Positions 16,480 to 25,081 of a stretch of DNA of 51,199 bases are shown piece by piece. Numbering within the stretch: position 1 is the stretch's first letter; each line of letters starts with the position of its first letter. A program made the translations under genes and the position numbers. Source of the stretch: Caldifarciminota bacterium (GTDB lineage: Bacteria > Hydrothermota > Tepidihabitantia > SM23-42); assembly GCA_014859085.1 (NCBI GenBank), contig JACUUY010000003.1, positions 1 through 51,199 of the forward strand, read 5' to 3'. Under the pieces are notes generated by a model, which was not told the DNA's origin, did not search any database, and was given only the letters and a program-made list of their open reading frames with translations.

Positions 16480-17471
16480 AGGATCTCCCTTATGTCAATC
16501 TTTGCCGAACAACCGAGCCAGCAGCGGCCGCAGCCCGAACAGGAATAAATACTCTCATACTGATAGAAATAGTTGAACTTGCACTGAAACCGGTTCCAGA
16601 ACCGCTCGTCGAGCCGGCTGCGCGGATTCGCGCCGCCGCCCACCCGAGCGTAGGCAGCGTAGTAGCAGGCATCCCATGCTCTGACCCTTTCGATATCACT
16701 CCCCCGCTTGTAATCGCTGAGCAGGAAACAATAACACGTGGGACAACCGTGCAGGCATGCGTGGCATTCGACGCACTCACCCCGGGCGTCACGGATCCGG
16801 CTTTTTTCGGCTGAGGCAATGCGGTCGGGAAGATTCTTTTTCAAGGACTTCTCGTTTATCTTTCTGACCTTGCTCAAGGCCTCCTTACGGATCAGCGCGC
16901 GTTCTTTCTCGTCTTCGCCGCCGGCCTCGGTGAAGAGACCCTGATGCTTCTTTATTATCTCCTCGCCCTTCTCGGTGAAGACCTCGAATAACAGACCGCG
17001 GGAGACCACGGTAAAATTGACATCACCAACGCCTTCACCGTATGGATTCAACCCGACGAGACTGCAAAAACAGGATTCCTCAGGCACCGGACAATCCGCT
17101 GAGATCAAAAAAACATTTTTCCGGCGCTCCCGGTACACAGGATCCACTGGTTCCCACTTCAAGAAAACCCGATCATACACGTCAACGCCGCGGAGATCGC
17201 AGTTCTTGATGCCGAACAGATATGTCACCGGGAATTCTTTCTTTTCATCATTAGGGAACCGTGCCACGGTGTGACGACTGGGAAAGAAGAAATGCTTGAC
17301 GTTCTCGGCGGTCCTTATTCTTCTGAAATCGGGTTTGAATGGCTTGCCTTCAGCGTATTTCTGCAGGTGCGTCTTGCCATTCTCGAGATAAGGGTAAAAA
17401 ACAGCACCGTCCGCAGACAGTGCCTGAACAAAATCTGATATTTTTTCTGCGGGGAGAAGAGTGAATTTCAT
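16467..17471 (-). CDS. Sulfhydrogenase-type beta subunit ([4Fe-4S] protein, HydB/AsrA-like)
   Basis: A 334-residue iron-sulfur protein, first gene of the operon. Two C-terminal [4Fe-4S] motifs: CVECHACLHGCPTC and CSGCGRCWLGC. The N-terminal part has the family segment 'FGIKNCDLRGVDVYDR'. It would pass electrons from the gamma subunit to the rest of the complex. The ATG at 17471 lies 7 nt after a -10 element, so the operon mRNA appears leaderless. It overlaps the gamma gene by 13 bp. Confidence 0.9.
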   Translation of the reverse strand: MKFTLLPAEKISDFVQALSADGAVFYPYLENGKTHLQKYAEGKPFKPDFRRIRTAENVKHFFFPSRHTVARFPNDEKKEFPVTYLFGIKNCDLRGVDVYDRVFLKWEPVDPVYRERRKNVFLISADCPVPEESCFCSLVGLNPYGEGVGDVNFTVVSRGLLFEVFTEKGEEIIKKHQGLFTEAGGEDEKERALIRKEALSKVRKINEKSLKKNLPDRIASAEKSRIRDARGECVECHACLHGCPTCYCFLLSDYKRGSDIERVRAWDACYYAAYARVGGGANPRSRLDERFWNRFQCKFNYFYQYESIYSCSGCGRCWLGCSAKIDIREILWNA

Positions 17472-17478
17472 AGCTTTG

Positions 17479-17506
17479 ATTATACTGTTAATTGCTACTG
17501 TGTCAA
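17479..17506 (-). promoter_or_regulatory. Promoter of the 18-gene hydrogenase operon
   Basis: On the minus strand: TTGACA (17501-17506), 16-bp spacer, TATAAT (17479-17484), then 7 nt to the ATG. Both hexamers match the consensus perfectly. No other promoter this good was seen within the operon. Confidence 0.85.
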
Positions 17507-17523
17507 CACTCTCTGGACGCGAG

Positions 17524-17572
17524 AGTATTGAACAGTATACTTGACATGACGGCGTGTCCTGCCGGAGGCAGG
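17524..17572. other. Inverted repeats upstream of the hydrogenase promoter
   Basis: Two small symmetric sites lie between the hydrogenase promoter and the end of the protease gene: AGTAT / ATACT (17524-17528 and 17537-17541) and a 6-bp stem with a 3-nt loop, CCTGCC-GGA-GGCAGG (17558-17572). The first could be an operator for a regulator acting at the -35 side; the second may be a weak terminator of the protease gene. Confidence 0.35.
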
Positions 17573-17626
17573 CATCCGAAAAACATCCAGAATGTAGGCA
17601 CGCACGCGGGAAAGTAATTTCGGAGA

Positions 17627-18103
17627 TTATCTGAGTTGTTCAGATAATGCCTCATATATTTTGATTATATCAAAATCATTCATCTTGTCAATATCGTTAA
17701 GTAGTGTAATCAAGCGTTCCGCGACGGTTCTGACCGGTGGTGAGAACTCTGCGTAGGAACGCACGGGCACGCCCACGAAACAGACTTCCTTCACGCCGCT
17801 GCCCTTGAGGAACCCGTATAATGCGGCAAGCGACAGATTGTGGGTGGACACGGACAAGAAACTCCGGCCCAGGATTTCATCGTTTTTCAGCAGCACGCTC
17901 GTTTTATCGGGTCCGCGCACGGTATCGAGGAAGATCACCATATCCGGCGCCAGCGAAACGATCTCGTTGAGGTAGTTCTCCGGGTATAACCCGCAATCGA
18001 TCTTTTTCAGTCTCTCCCCTTCGTTCAGGCGCGCGACAACGAACGGGCCGAACATGTCATCACCCCGCTCAACATTGCCTATCCCGCATACTACAACACG
18101 CAT
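17627..18103 (-). CDS. hycI: HycI-type hydrogenase maturation protease
   Basis: Endopeptidase that trims the C-terminus of the hydrogenase large subunit after nickel insertion. It has 158 residues. Expected features are visible: 'GIGNVERGDDMFGPFV' with the nickel-sensing Asp16, 'IFLDTVRG' with the second Asp, and His in 'STHNLSL'. The start at 18103 is taken rather than an in-frame codon at 18127 because a perfect -10 element ends 6 nt before it. It has its own promoter although it lies directly upstream of the hydrogenase operon on the same strand. Confidence 0.9.
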   Translation of the reverse strand: MRVVVCGIGNVERGDDMFGPFVVARLNEGERLKKIDCGLYPENYLNEIVSLAPDMVIFLDTVRGPDKTSVLLKNDEILGRSFLSVSTHNLSLAALYGFLKGSGVKEVCFVGVPVRSYAEFSPPVRTVAERLITLLNDIDKMNDFDIIKIYEALSEQLR

Positions 18104-18109
18104 CAGAAC

Positions 18110-18137
18110 ATTATAGCCGCCACGCATGTACTGTCAA
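18110..18137 (-). promoter_or_regulatory. Promoter of the maturation protease gene, leaderless
   Basis: On the minus strand TTGACA (18132-18137), 16-bp spacer, TATAAT (18110-18115), then 6 nt to the ATG at 18103. Confidence 0.85.
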
Positions 18138-18347
18138 CGACATTACCCCAATGATCCTGGATTCTTGATACTGGATACTGGATATGAAATCCTGAATACA
18201 AAAACCAACGTTCTAGACCGTGGCAACGATGGGAAGAATTGTGTCGCGCAACCGTCGTTCCAATCATCCACGGCTTTCAGTCTCATCCACTGTTTTGGTC
18301 ATTTGTGTTTTGGTGATTCGGATTTGTCATCCAGTATCCAGCATCTG
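18138..18347. repeat. Intergenic spacer with inverted copies of a GGATACTG-type repeat
   Basis: No gene seen. CTTGATACTGGATACTGGAT lies at 18164-18183, and an inverted relative (ATCCAGTATCCAGCATC) at 18329-18345. Related copies occur at 49844-49870 and 50735-50775. Between the two there is a weak CCGTGG / CCACGG pairing around 18219-18285 that may extend the folding. Confidence 0.5.
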
Positions 18348-18517
18348 CTGATTTCGGCAAAAATACGTTTACCTTTCAGAAAAAAACGAATATCAAACCA
18401 TTGTAGTTGCTTGATTTATCAAGCATTTTATAGCCCAATGAATCTCCGAAGAGATATGCTCTTCAGGAGCAGGTGGGCAACTACAATTATTTGACAATTG
18501 ATTAATGCCGAAATCAG
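18348..18517. repeat. 170-bp nested inverted-repeat element (MITE-like or structured RNA)
   Basis: Outer perfect 12-bp arms: CTGATTTCGGCA (18348-18359) and its complement (18506-18517). Inside is a perfect 10-bp pair: TTGTAGTTGC (18401-18410) and complement (18477-18486). Inside that are two hairpin arms: CTTGAT-TT-ATCAAG (18410-18423) and a stepped arm GCCCA/TGGGC, CTCC/GGAG, AAGAG/CTCTT (18433-18478). The whole folds as a three-way junction on a long stem. It has no coding capacity and I do not recognise an RNA family. Confidence 0.55.
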
Positions 18518-18547
18518 TAGTATCAAGTATCTTCGTTATGATGCATA

Positions 18548-18575
18548 TTGACACTCCATTCGATATGGCTATAGT
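18548..18575 (+). promoter_or_regulatory. Promoter of the cupin-to-queA operon, leaderless
   Basis: TTGACA (18548-18553), 16-bp spacer, TATAGT (18570-18575), then 5 nt to the GTG at 18581. Confidence 0.7.
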
Positions 18576-18580
18576 TGCTT

Positions 18581-18967
18581 GTGCTGGTCAAGAGGCTGAG
18601 CAAGATAACGCCGTTCGTTGCCGGCGATGGCTCGCTGCTAATTGAAATCCTGCATCCAAGACTGAAAACGGCCGATGTCCGCTTCAGTCTTGCCCATGCT
18701 ACAGTGAAACCGAAACAGAAAACACGACAACATGTCCTTGAACATGCCGAAGTGTACTACATCCTATCGGGCAGGGGATTAATGCATGTCAATGATGAGA
18801 CAGAAGAAATCAGCAAGGACGACACGATATACATCCCGCCCGGTCATAGCCAATTCATCGAAAACACGGCTCAAGAAGACATTGAGTTCCTCTGTATCGT
18901 CGACCCGGCATGGGAACCCGGGATCGAACACGTCATCAACGGTGAGCAGAAAGACACACGCCGATAA
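18581..18967 (+). CDS. Cupin-fold protein
   Basis: A 128-residue single-domain cupin of unknown substrate. Cupin motif 1 is seen as 'RQHVLEHAEVYYILSGRG', motif 2 as 'DTIYIPPGHSQFIENT'. The two motifs supply metal-binding His and Glu residues in the family. The GTG at 18581 is chosen as start from the promoter position; an in-frame TTG at 18575 overlaps the -10 box. It is first in a run of five closely spaced genes ending with queA; the link to them is not obvious. Confidence 0.8.
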   Translation: MLVKRLSKITPFVAGDGSLLIEILHPRLKTADVRFSLAHATVKPKQKTRQHVLEHAEVYYILSGRGLMHVNDETEEISKDDTIYIPPGHSQFIENTAQEDIEFLCIVDPAWEPGIEHVINGEQKDTRR

Positions 18968-19736
18968 CCGCGCCTTGGGTCAGAGGCTGCTAATGGCGGC
19001 GCTTTTCGCGATGCCGTTCGCATTGCACGCGGGCGCGTCCGAATCCTGCGACTCGATCGTCCTGGAAAGAAGACTCTGCCGGATCGAATATTTCGAGGGA
19101 ACCCTGTATGGCGCACCATGCATCGGGACGAGCATATTCAGGTTTTCTGCACTGGATGAAAGCAACCCGATATCCTTTACCGACGACGTGAACTACCGCA
19201 TACGCGGATTCAAACCAACGCCATTTGCTCTGTACATAAACCGGGGTACGAGCATCGAGAAGTATTATCCGGCAGCGGGCGTGAGGGAAACTGTCTACGC
19301 GGCAGGAGATATCGTTTCCTTTGACCTGACCGATGCCGAAGAGGTGATCCTGGCGGACCGCCAGAAACAGGAACTGATCTTCCTCGACTTCGCGTTCCAG
19401 AAGAAATACGTGATCGCAAACATCGCCGTCGAGGACCTGCAATGGCGCGATGGTCTGCTCTACGTCTTGGCGAAGAACAGGATCCATCTATATGATGAAC
19501 ATGGGAATCTCGTCGAGACCAAAGCGATCCCGGAACGCTGCAATCGAATACGTGCCACCACTGACGAGCTGCTGATATTCTCGGAAAAAGCACGCTGCGT
19601 CTTCAAATCAGATACGGCCTGGTCGAGAATAGAACTTCCATTTACGGTGCTCGACATCTGCGAGAAAAATGATGGCTTCCTGATCCTCGATGGACCTGGC
19701 GCTACTTTATATATTTGCCGTCGCAGCAGTTTCTGA
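18942..19736 (+). CDS. Secreted protein of unknown function, propeller-like
   Basis: About 264 residues. The N-terminus holds a basic stretch and a hydrophobic signal peptide ending near 'ALHAGA'. The body has repeated short strand patterns ('DGLLYVLAKNRIHLYDEHGNLV', 'DELLIFSEKARCVFKS') as in six-bladed beta-propellers. The start is uncertain: GTG at 18942 gives a basic n-region and overlaps the cupin gene; TTG at 18975 and ATG at 18993 are alternatives. It overlaps the next gene by 47 bp, so the two are probably made together. Confidence 0.65.
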   Translation: MSRKTHADNRALGQRLLMAALFAMPFALHAGASESCDSIVLERRLCRIEYFEGTLYGAPCIGTSIFRFSALDESNPISFTDDVNYRIRGFKPTPFALYINRGTSIEKYYPAAGVRETVYAAGDIVSFDLTDAEEVILADRQKQELIFLDFAFQKKYVIANIAVEDLQWRDGLLYVLAKNRIHLYDEHGNLVETKAIPERCNRIRATTDELLIFSEKARCVFKSDTAWSRIELPFTVLDICEKNDGFLILDGPGATLYICRRSSF

Positions 19737-22407
19737 ACCGACTGCGTTCGATCTCGATTCCTCATACTACAGGTATGAACCCATGCCTTATGACACGTCG
19801 CTTGATACAACCAGAACAGTGCTGACCATGGATTCCGCGGCGGGCGATCAGACTACATTGAGGATAAGTGGCGCCAAGGACTTCTCATTCGATGCCAAGC
19901 AGGGGTTTAACCAGGGATTGAAGGTCGATATCTCAGGCGAGGTCGAAGGCGTCGGTATCGAAGGCAGCCTTTCTGACAAAGCAACACCTTCATCGACCGT
20001 CCGGATATCCGAGGTCGAGCGGGTCAGTCTCCGGGTATTTACGAGGAATCTCACAGGCGGTCTTGGCAATCTTACGCTCGACCTGCCTTTCGGTATTACC
20101 GACGAGATCCGCGGCGGGCGGCTCGGTCTCCGCACCGCAGACGAAAAGAACAAGGTGAATGCTTCCTACGCGATCAACCGGGGCGCTCACCGCAGGCTGC
20201 AATTCACCGGCGAAGAAGGCAAGCAGAGCCCGTATTTTTTTCAGGGCGCCGTGATCCCCGGAAGCGAACGCGTCTATATTACGCATGGATTGGAGCGGCC
20301 GGTGTTGTTGGAACGCGATACCGACTATAAGGTCGACTACATGAGCGGCATACTCTCCTTCACCAACAGACAGATCATCACGAGCCACACCCGTATTGAA
20401 GTTGAATACCAGGAAGCGATCGAGGATTACGTCAATACCTACCAGCAGATCGACGGCAGATCCGGTTTTGGCGGTATTGATCTCCACGGCCTGTACCGCG
20501 CGACGGCTGACGAGAAAGACGACCCGCTGACTTTCACGCTCAGCCCGGCCGAGAGCGAAAGTCTGATCCTCGCCGGAGACAGCGCCCGCGTGCAGCACAC
20601 CTATGCCGACACGACATCCGAGGGAAGTTATGTCCGGCAGAATGATCATTTTGTCTACGTGGGACAGGGCAATGGCGATTACGATGTCACTTTCTTCTAT
20701 GTCGGCGAAGGGAACGGCGAATACGTGTACGATCCAGCACTCAGCGCATTTACCTATCTGGGTCCCGGCCTCGGCAACTATTCACCGACCAGGCCATTGC
20801 CGCTGCCGCGACGCGAGGAATTCTATGCACTGAGCGGCGAATTCTACAAGACGTTGACACTGCACGTGTACGGATCGCGGCTCGACCAGAATATCTTCTC
20901 GCCGGTTGACGACGGCGACAACAGCGGCCACGGGTACCGCGCCCGCGTCGATCGCAGGATCGGGTTCGCCTCGGTCAAAGCCGAATACGTGCGTTACGGG
21001 GAAACATTCTATTCACCGGCACGCCGCGAGGAGATCGGCCACCGGCATATCTGGAATACCGAGGTACCCCTTTCTGAGCTGGCGGACATTTCGGTCGGCC
21101 TGGCGCCGGCCGCTTTCTTCAAGATGGACATGGGCTACGGCTTGCTCAACCGGCGGCACAGACGCCGTTTCGTGACGGTCCACCCGTATTTCCTCTCCTT
21201 CGGTTACGAAACCGTCGATACCAGCGAAAAGTACTTCGCCGGATTCACCAAGCAATGGACGCGTCTCATGTTGATGGGTCGGTATGAGAAATACGGAACC
21301 GTGCAGATCGTGCGGTACGGAACAGACATCGCGATCACCAAGGGAATCAGCGTTGGGATGCGCGGCACCGTTGACCGGGACAGCACATCGTTCGGAATAA
21401 TGAACACGTTCAATCTCAGCACGTCTCCCCTGTCACTGTCTTTCGGTCACCGTTCATTAAACGATACCACGTTCTTCTTCGGCAACGCCGGTATCCGTTA
21501 TTCAGGTCACGGACTGGCGCTCTTCGCCGACGTGCAACAGACCCAGCGGTACTCGCAGAAACGTGACGAGACATACGTGAAAGTCGGCGAGGGCAACGGC
21601 GACTATGTGTATGACCCGGTGACCAATACCTATATAAAGAAAGAAGGCGGCGACTATGCGCGTAAGGTATTCCTGCTGCCCGATTTCACGCGGGTTATCA
21701 CCAGGAATTATGCCGCCGAAGCCGGATATGCAAGAGGGTTCTACAGCTTGAACGGGCGCTTTTACTATGTTGACGAAGAAAATTTCCGCAACCACAGCGA
21801 GGATGCTGTTCTGAACTTCAACGCGGCCGATCACGACATAACACTCCTTCTCCGCCAGAATTTCCAGGAAGATCGACGGTATGCCCTCGCCGGGAGTTCA
21901 ATGCGTGAGCGGTCGGTGGCTCTGGCGCCCTCGATCCACGCTTTTTCGGGACGGGCTGAAATCCAGAACTCGGTCGAGGAGACCGGAGAGATAGAAAGAG
22001 AACGGAAGAACACATACCGCACAGAAGTATCGTATGAGATTCTCCGCCGGCCGGTCCTGCGGCCAAAGGCCGGCTACGCCTACAGCATCATAAGTTCCGG
22101 GTACTTCGATGACCTCGACATAAGACAGCATGCACCCGGGACCGGTATCCTGCTGGGCATACCCCTGAAGCGGATCCAGGGCAAGGTGGAAACGACGGCG
22201 GATTTCGTATATCGTCGGTACAATATTGATGAGATACCTTATTTGTTCACGGCCAATGAACCAAAAGGGTTGACCACGATCCTCGGCGCGTTCATAAGTT
22301 TCGGGGTCGGTGCAAACACGGTATTCAATCTGGTCTACCGGGTCGAATTCCGGTCTGATGAAAAACCAAAACAGAACATGCGACTGCAATCAAGGATAAA
22401 ATTCTGA
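19690..22407 (+). CDS. Large outer-membrane beta-barrel protein with GxGNGDY repeats
   Basis: A 905-residue protein with an N-terminal signal peptide (MDLALLYIFAVAAVSEP), a long run of alternating hydrophobic and polar segments, and a terminal Phe (RIKF) as in outer-membrane barrels. The motif 'V G (Q/E) G N G (D/E) Y' followed by YDP occurs three times (near residues 323, 340 and 635), with a related 'GPGLGNY'. I do not know a function for this motif. The upstream secreted protein overlaps it by 47 bp and may be a periplasmic partner. It could be a transporter, an assembly factor or a surface protein; the sequence does not decide. Confidence 0.75.
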   Translation: MDLALLYIFAVAAVSEPTAFDLDSSYYRYEPMPYDTSLDTTRTVLTMDSAAGDQTTLRISGAKDFSFDAKQGFNQGLKVDISGEVEGVGIEGSLSDKATPSSTVRISEVERVSLRVFTRNLTGGLGNLTLDLPFGITDEIRGGRLGLRTADEKNKVNASYAINRGAHRRLQFTGEEGKQSPYFFQGAVIPGSERVYITHGLERPVLLERDTDYKVDYMSGILSFTNRQIITSHTRIEVEYQEAIEDYVNTYQQIDGRSGFGGIDLHGLYRATADEKDDPLTFTLSPAESESLILAGDSARVQHTYADTTSEGSYVRQNDHFVYVGQGNGDYDVTFFYVGEGNGEYVYDPALSAFTYLGPGLGNYSPTRPLPLPRREEFYALSGEFYKTLTLHVYGSRLDQNIFSPVDDGDNSGHGYRARVDRRIGFASVKAEYVRYGETFYSPARREEIGHRHIWNTEVPLSELADISVGLAPAAFFKMDMGYGLLNRRHRRRFVTVHPYFLSFGYETVDTSEKYFAGFTKQWTRLMLMGRYEKYGTVQIVRYGTDIAITKGISVGMRGTVDRDSTSFGIMNTFNLSTSPLSLSFGHRSLNDTTFFFGNAGIRYSGHGLALFADVQQTQRYSQKRDETYVKVGEGNGDYVYDPVTNTYIKKEGGDYARKVFLLPDFTRVITRNYAAEAGYARGFYSLNGRFYYVDEENFRNHSEDAVLNFNAADHDITLLLRQNFQEDRRYALAGSSMRERSVALAPSIHAFSGRAEIQNSVEETGEIERERKNTYRTEVSYEILRRPVLRPKAGYAYSIISSGYFDDLDIRQHAPGTGILLGIPLKRIQGKVETTADFVYRRYNIDEIPYLFTANEPKGLTTILGAFISFGVGANTVFNLVYRVEFRSDEKPKQNMRLQSRIKF

Positions 22408-23225
22408 TGACAGACCGTTTTCGGGAATTCTACGAGTCGGTCGGCGCGCGATATCCTGAAGATGCCAGCGTGTACCGCACGTTGAGCGGTCAAATCAGAA
22501 AGAAATGGATAACGCGCAAACTCCGGGAATTGCCCGCCGGGACGCTGCTCGACTGCGGCTGCAACATGGGTACTCTTTCCAAAGACTGGCACCGCGGTGC
22601 GGTTTTCGGCATCGACATCGCATACGCACCGCTGCATCGAGGCAGAAGGCGCGCTCCCCGCACGACTTTCATCCAGGCCGACCTGCGCGACCTGAGTATG
22701 CTCCGGAATGGATGTATCGATAATGCGATCGCATGCGAGGTTATCGAACACCTGGACCGGCCAGGCCTGTTCCTCGGGCACCTCTACCGCATCCTGACCC
22801 GGGGCGGTAACGTTCTTGTCACTTCACCCAATTTTGTGCATTCCCGGCCGCGTGAAGTCGGCCTGGGTGTCCTGCGCAGTTTCGGCATTGACAAAGGAAC
22901 GGCCGATGACCGGTACCTGCACACGGCATACAAGCCACAGGAGCTGGCGGCCATGGCGCAGGAAGCCGGTTTCACGGTTCTCGAGCAGGGCAGTTTTGAG
23001 TTCGAATTGCGCGGCTGGTTGAAACCGGTGACAGAAATCGAACGGATCATGAACGCGCTCATCATGGATCACGCACCGGCATCGCGATTGAATCGCCTGA
23101 GAGAACAAGGTTTCCGCCGATTGGAGATCGGCCTGTTCTGCGTGCTGGACATATTCAACTTCGGCCGATTATTGAGCGGGATCTTCAAGGAGGGACGGAG
23201 ATCCTATATTGTGGCACGGAAATGA
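22407..23225 (+). CDS. SAM-dependent methyltransferase, class I
   Basis: A 272-residue cytoplasmic enzyme. SAM-binding motif I is 'LLDCGCNMG', followed by 'FGIDIA', 'FIQADLRDL' and 'IACEVIEHLDRPGLFLGHLYRIL', typical of the UbiE/Methyltransf_11 group. Substrate unknown. The start ATG shares one base with the stop of the preceding gene (TGATG) and its stop overlaps queA (ATGA), so it is translationally coupled on both sides. Confidence 0.85.
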   Translation: MTDRFREFYESVGARYPEDASVYRTLSGQIRKKWITRKLRELPAGTLLDCGCNMGTLSKDWHRGAVFGIDIAYAPLHRGRRRAPRTTFIQADLRDLSMLRNGCIDNAIACEVIEHLDRPGLFLGHLYRILTRGGNVLVTSPNFVHSRPREVGLGVLRSFGIDKGTADDRYLHTAYKPQELAAMAQEAGFTVLEQGSFEFELRGWLKPVTEIERIMNALIMDHAPASRLNRLREQGFRRLEIGLFCVLDIFNFGRLLSGIFKEGRRSYIVARK

Positions 23226-24211
23226 AACTGAACGGATTCAAGTACGATCTCCCTGAAGAACTCATTGCTCAGTTCCCGGCCGGGGAGCGCGCCGCCGCGC
23301 GGCTGTTGACCGTCGACCGCAGCACCAGGCAGATCTCGCATTCGGTTTTCAGCCGGATCGGCGATCTCCTGGACAAAGATGATGTCCTCGTCCTCAATAA
23401 CACAAAAGTCTTCAAGGCACGGCTCTTCGCGCACAAAGCAACCGGCGGCAGGGTCGAGCTGCTGCTGATCAGGCAGGCGGGCAAGGACACATGGGAATCG
23501 ATGATCTCGCATTCAAAGCGTGTCACACAGGGCACGAGGCTATTGCTGGACCGGGATACTTACGTGACCATAGAAGAAAAAATGGCTGACGCGCGGGTCA
23601 TGATCAGGTTCAGCGACCCCGCAATGACCATCGAGCGCTACGGGATCGTCCCGCTTCCGCCCTATATCAGGCGCCAGCCGGCACCCGGTGACGAAGAACG
23701 ATACCAAACAGTGTTTGCCAGCGAAGCTGGTTCCATCGCCGCACCGACCGCGGGTCTGCACTTCACCGCGGAGCTGCTCGAAGAGATCGGCCGGAAGGTG
23801 AGGATCGCCAGGATCACCCTCCACATCGGGCCGGGTACGTTCAAACCCGTGCGCGGCGAGAGTGTTGAAGAACATAGAATGGACGCGGAGTATTTTGAGA
23901 TCCCACCGGAAGCCATCTCGATGGTCACCGGAGCTAAGCGCGTCGTTGCCGTGGGCACATCGACCTGCCGCGCCCTGGAAACCTGCGCGATGACCGGTCA
24001 ATCCAGGGGATGGGCTGACCTGTTCATCTATCCTGGATTTCGATTCCAGGTCGTGGACCGCCTGCTCACCAACTTTCACCTTCCGTGTTCGACGCCGCTC
24101 CTGCTGGTCTGCGCGTTCGCCGGTAAGGACTTGGTTTTCCAAGCGTATAAAGAGGCAATCAATAGGAAATACCTCTTTCTGTCGTACGGTGATGCAATGC
24201 TGATCACCTGA
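23222..24211 (+). CDS. queA: S-adenosylmethionine:tRNA ribosyltransferase-isomerase
   Basis: Transfers and isomerises the ribosyl part of SAM onto 7-aminomethyl-7-deazaguanine in tRNA, making epoxyqueuosine. It has 329 residues, close to family length. Family motifs are clear: 'VLVLNNTKVFKARL', 'PPYIRR', 'RYQTVFASEAGSIAAPTAGL', 'GTFKPVR', 'LTNFHLPCSTPLLLVCAFAG' and 'LSYGDAMLI'. No other queuosine gene is in the window. Confidence 0.95.
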   Translation: MKLNGFKYDLPEELIAQFPAGERAAARLLTVDRSTRQISHSVFSRIGDLLDKDDVLVLNNTKVFKARLFAHKATGGRVELLLIRQAGKDTWESMISHSKRVTQGTRLLLDRDTYVTIEEKMADARVMIRFSDPAMTIERYGIVPLPPYIRRQPAPGDEERYQTVFASEAGSIAAPTAGLHFTAELLEEIGRKVRIARITLHIGPGTFKPVRGESVEEHRMDAEYFEIPPEAISMVTGAKRVVAVGTSTCRALETCAMTGQSRGWADLFIYPGFRFQVVDRLLTNFHLPCSTPLLLVCAFAGKDLVFQAYKEAINRKYLFLSYGDAMLIT

Positions 24212-24299
24212 AACTCGATCCGGCCCCGCGTCGTCTGAGGTCGGTTGCCGCTGCCTGCAGTGGATCCGGATAAGTCGCAAGCAAGCCGGAGCGCAAGGA

Positions 24300-24327
24300 T
24301 TGACACAGCCGGTGTACTATGTATAAT
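24300..24327 (+). promoter_or_regulatory. Promoter of the glycosyltransferase / hyp gene run, leaderless
   Basis: TTGACA (24300-24305), 16-bp spacer, TATAAT (24322-24327), then 7 nt to the ATG at 24335. Both hexamers are perfect. Confidence 0.85.
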
Positions 24328-24334
24328 AATTCGT

Positions 24335-25066
24335 ATGCCGAAGGGACTGATCATCATCCCGACCTATAACGAATCAGCCAACATAGAAAAGATCATCAAT
24401 GTCATCCTTGCCGTTTCGCCGCTGCTGGATGTCTTCGTAATCGATGACAATTCTCCGGACAAGACCGCGGACATCATCAGAAGAATGAAGGCAAAGAATT
24501 CACGGCTGCACCTCCAGACCAGACCAAGAAAGATGGGACTGGGCACGGCATATGTCCTGGGCTTTGATTACGCCCTCAAGAACGACTACGATTTTGCCTT
24601 TGAAATGGATGCGGATTTCTCGCACGATCCGATCGAACTCCCCAACTTCATCAGTCTCTTGAAAGAATACGACCTCGTGATCGGATCCCGCTACATCAAA
24701 GGAGTGAGCGTCGTTAATTGGCCGATGAAGCGGCTGATCCTATCATACCTTGCCTGTGTTTTTGCCCGTGTCGTTACCGGGGTACCGGTTAAAGACCTCA
24801 CGAGCGGTTTCAAGTGCTACTCGAGGAGTGCGCTGGCGCGTGTCGACTGGCAGAAATTCAATGTCGGCGGTTACGGCTTTCAGATACAGAGCGTCTATTC
24901 TGTTTACAGGACAGGGATGAAAATAAAAGAGATACCCATCATCTTCGTCGAACGGCGTTCCGGTGAATCGAAGATGTCCAGGCGGATAATATGGGAAGCA
25001 TTCTGGCTCGTATGGAAACTGCGCTTGCTGTCCATTTTCAACCGCGAAAGATACACCAGGAAGTAG
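24335..25066 (+). CDS. Polyprenol-phosphate mannosyltransferase-like glycosyltransferase (GT2)
   Basis: A 243-residue GT2 enzyme of the dolichol/polyprenol-phosphate mannose synthase type, which makes lipid-linked sugar donors at the inner membrane. Motifs: 'IIIPTYNESANIE', 'VIDDNSPD', 'FEMDADFSHDP' (the metal-binding DAD) and 'LVIGSRYIKG'. No C-terminal membrane helices, as in soluble DPM1. The start follows the promoter; an in-frame codon at 24245 would place the promoter inside the gene. The membrane protein at 30585 may use its product; this is inference. Confidence 0.88.
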   Translation: MPKGLIIIPTYNESANIEKIINVILAVSPLLDVFVIDDNSPDKTADIIRRMKAKNSRLHLQTRPRKMGLGTAYVLGFDYALKNDYDFAFEMDADFSHDPIELPNFISLLKEYDLVIGSRYIKGVSVVNWPMKRLILSYLACVFARVVTGVPVKDLTSGFKCYSRSALARVDWQKFNVGGYGFQIQSVYSVYRTGMKIKEIPIIFVERRSGESKMSRRIIWEAFWLVWKLRLLSIFNRERYTRK

Positions 25067-25081
25067 CACGGAGAATATTTC

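Noticed and set aside
18138-18547. tRNA gene or known riboswitch in the spacer
   Set aside because: The cloverleaf-like fold lacks the T-loop GGTTCGA-type sequence and CCA-side acceptor pairing; the downstream promoter is leaderless, so no riboswitch can lie in its transcript.
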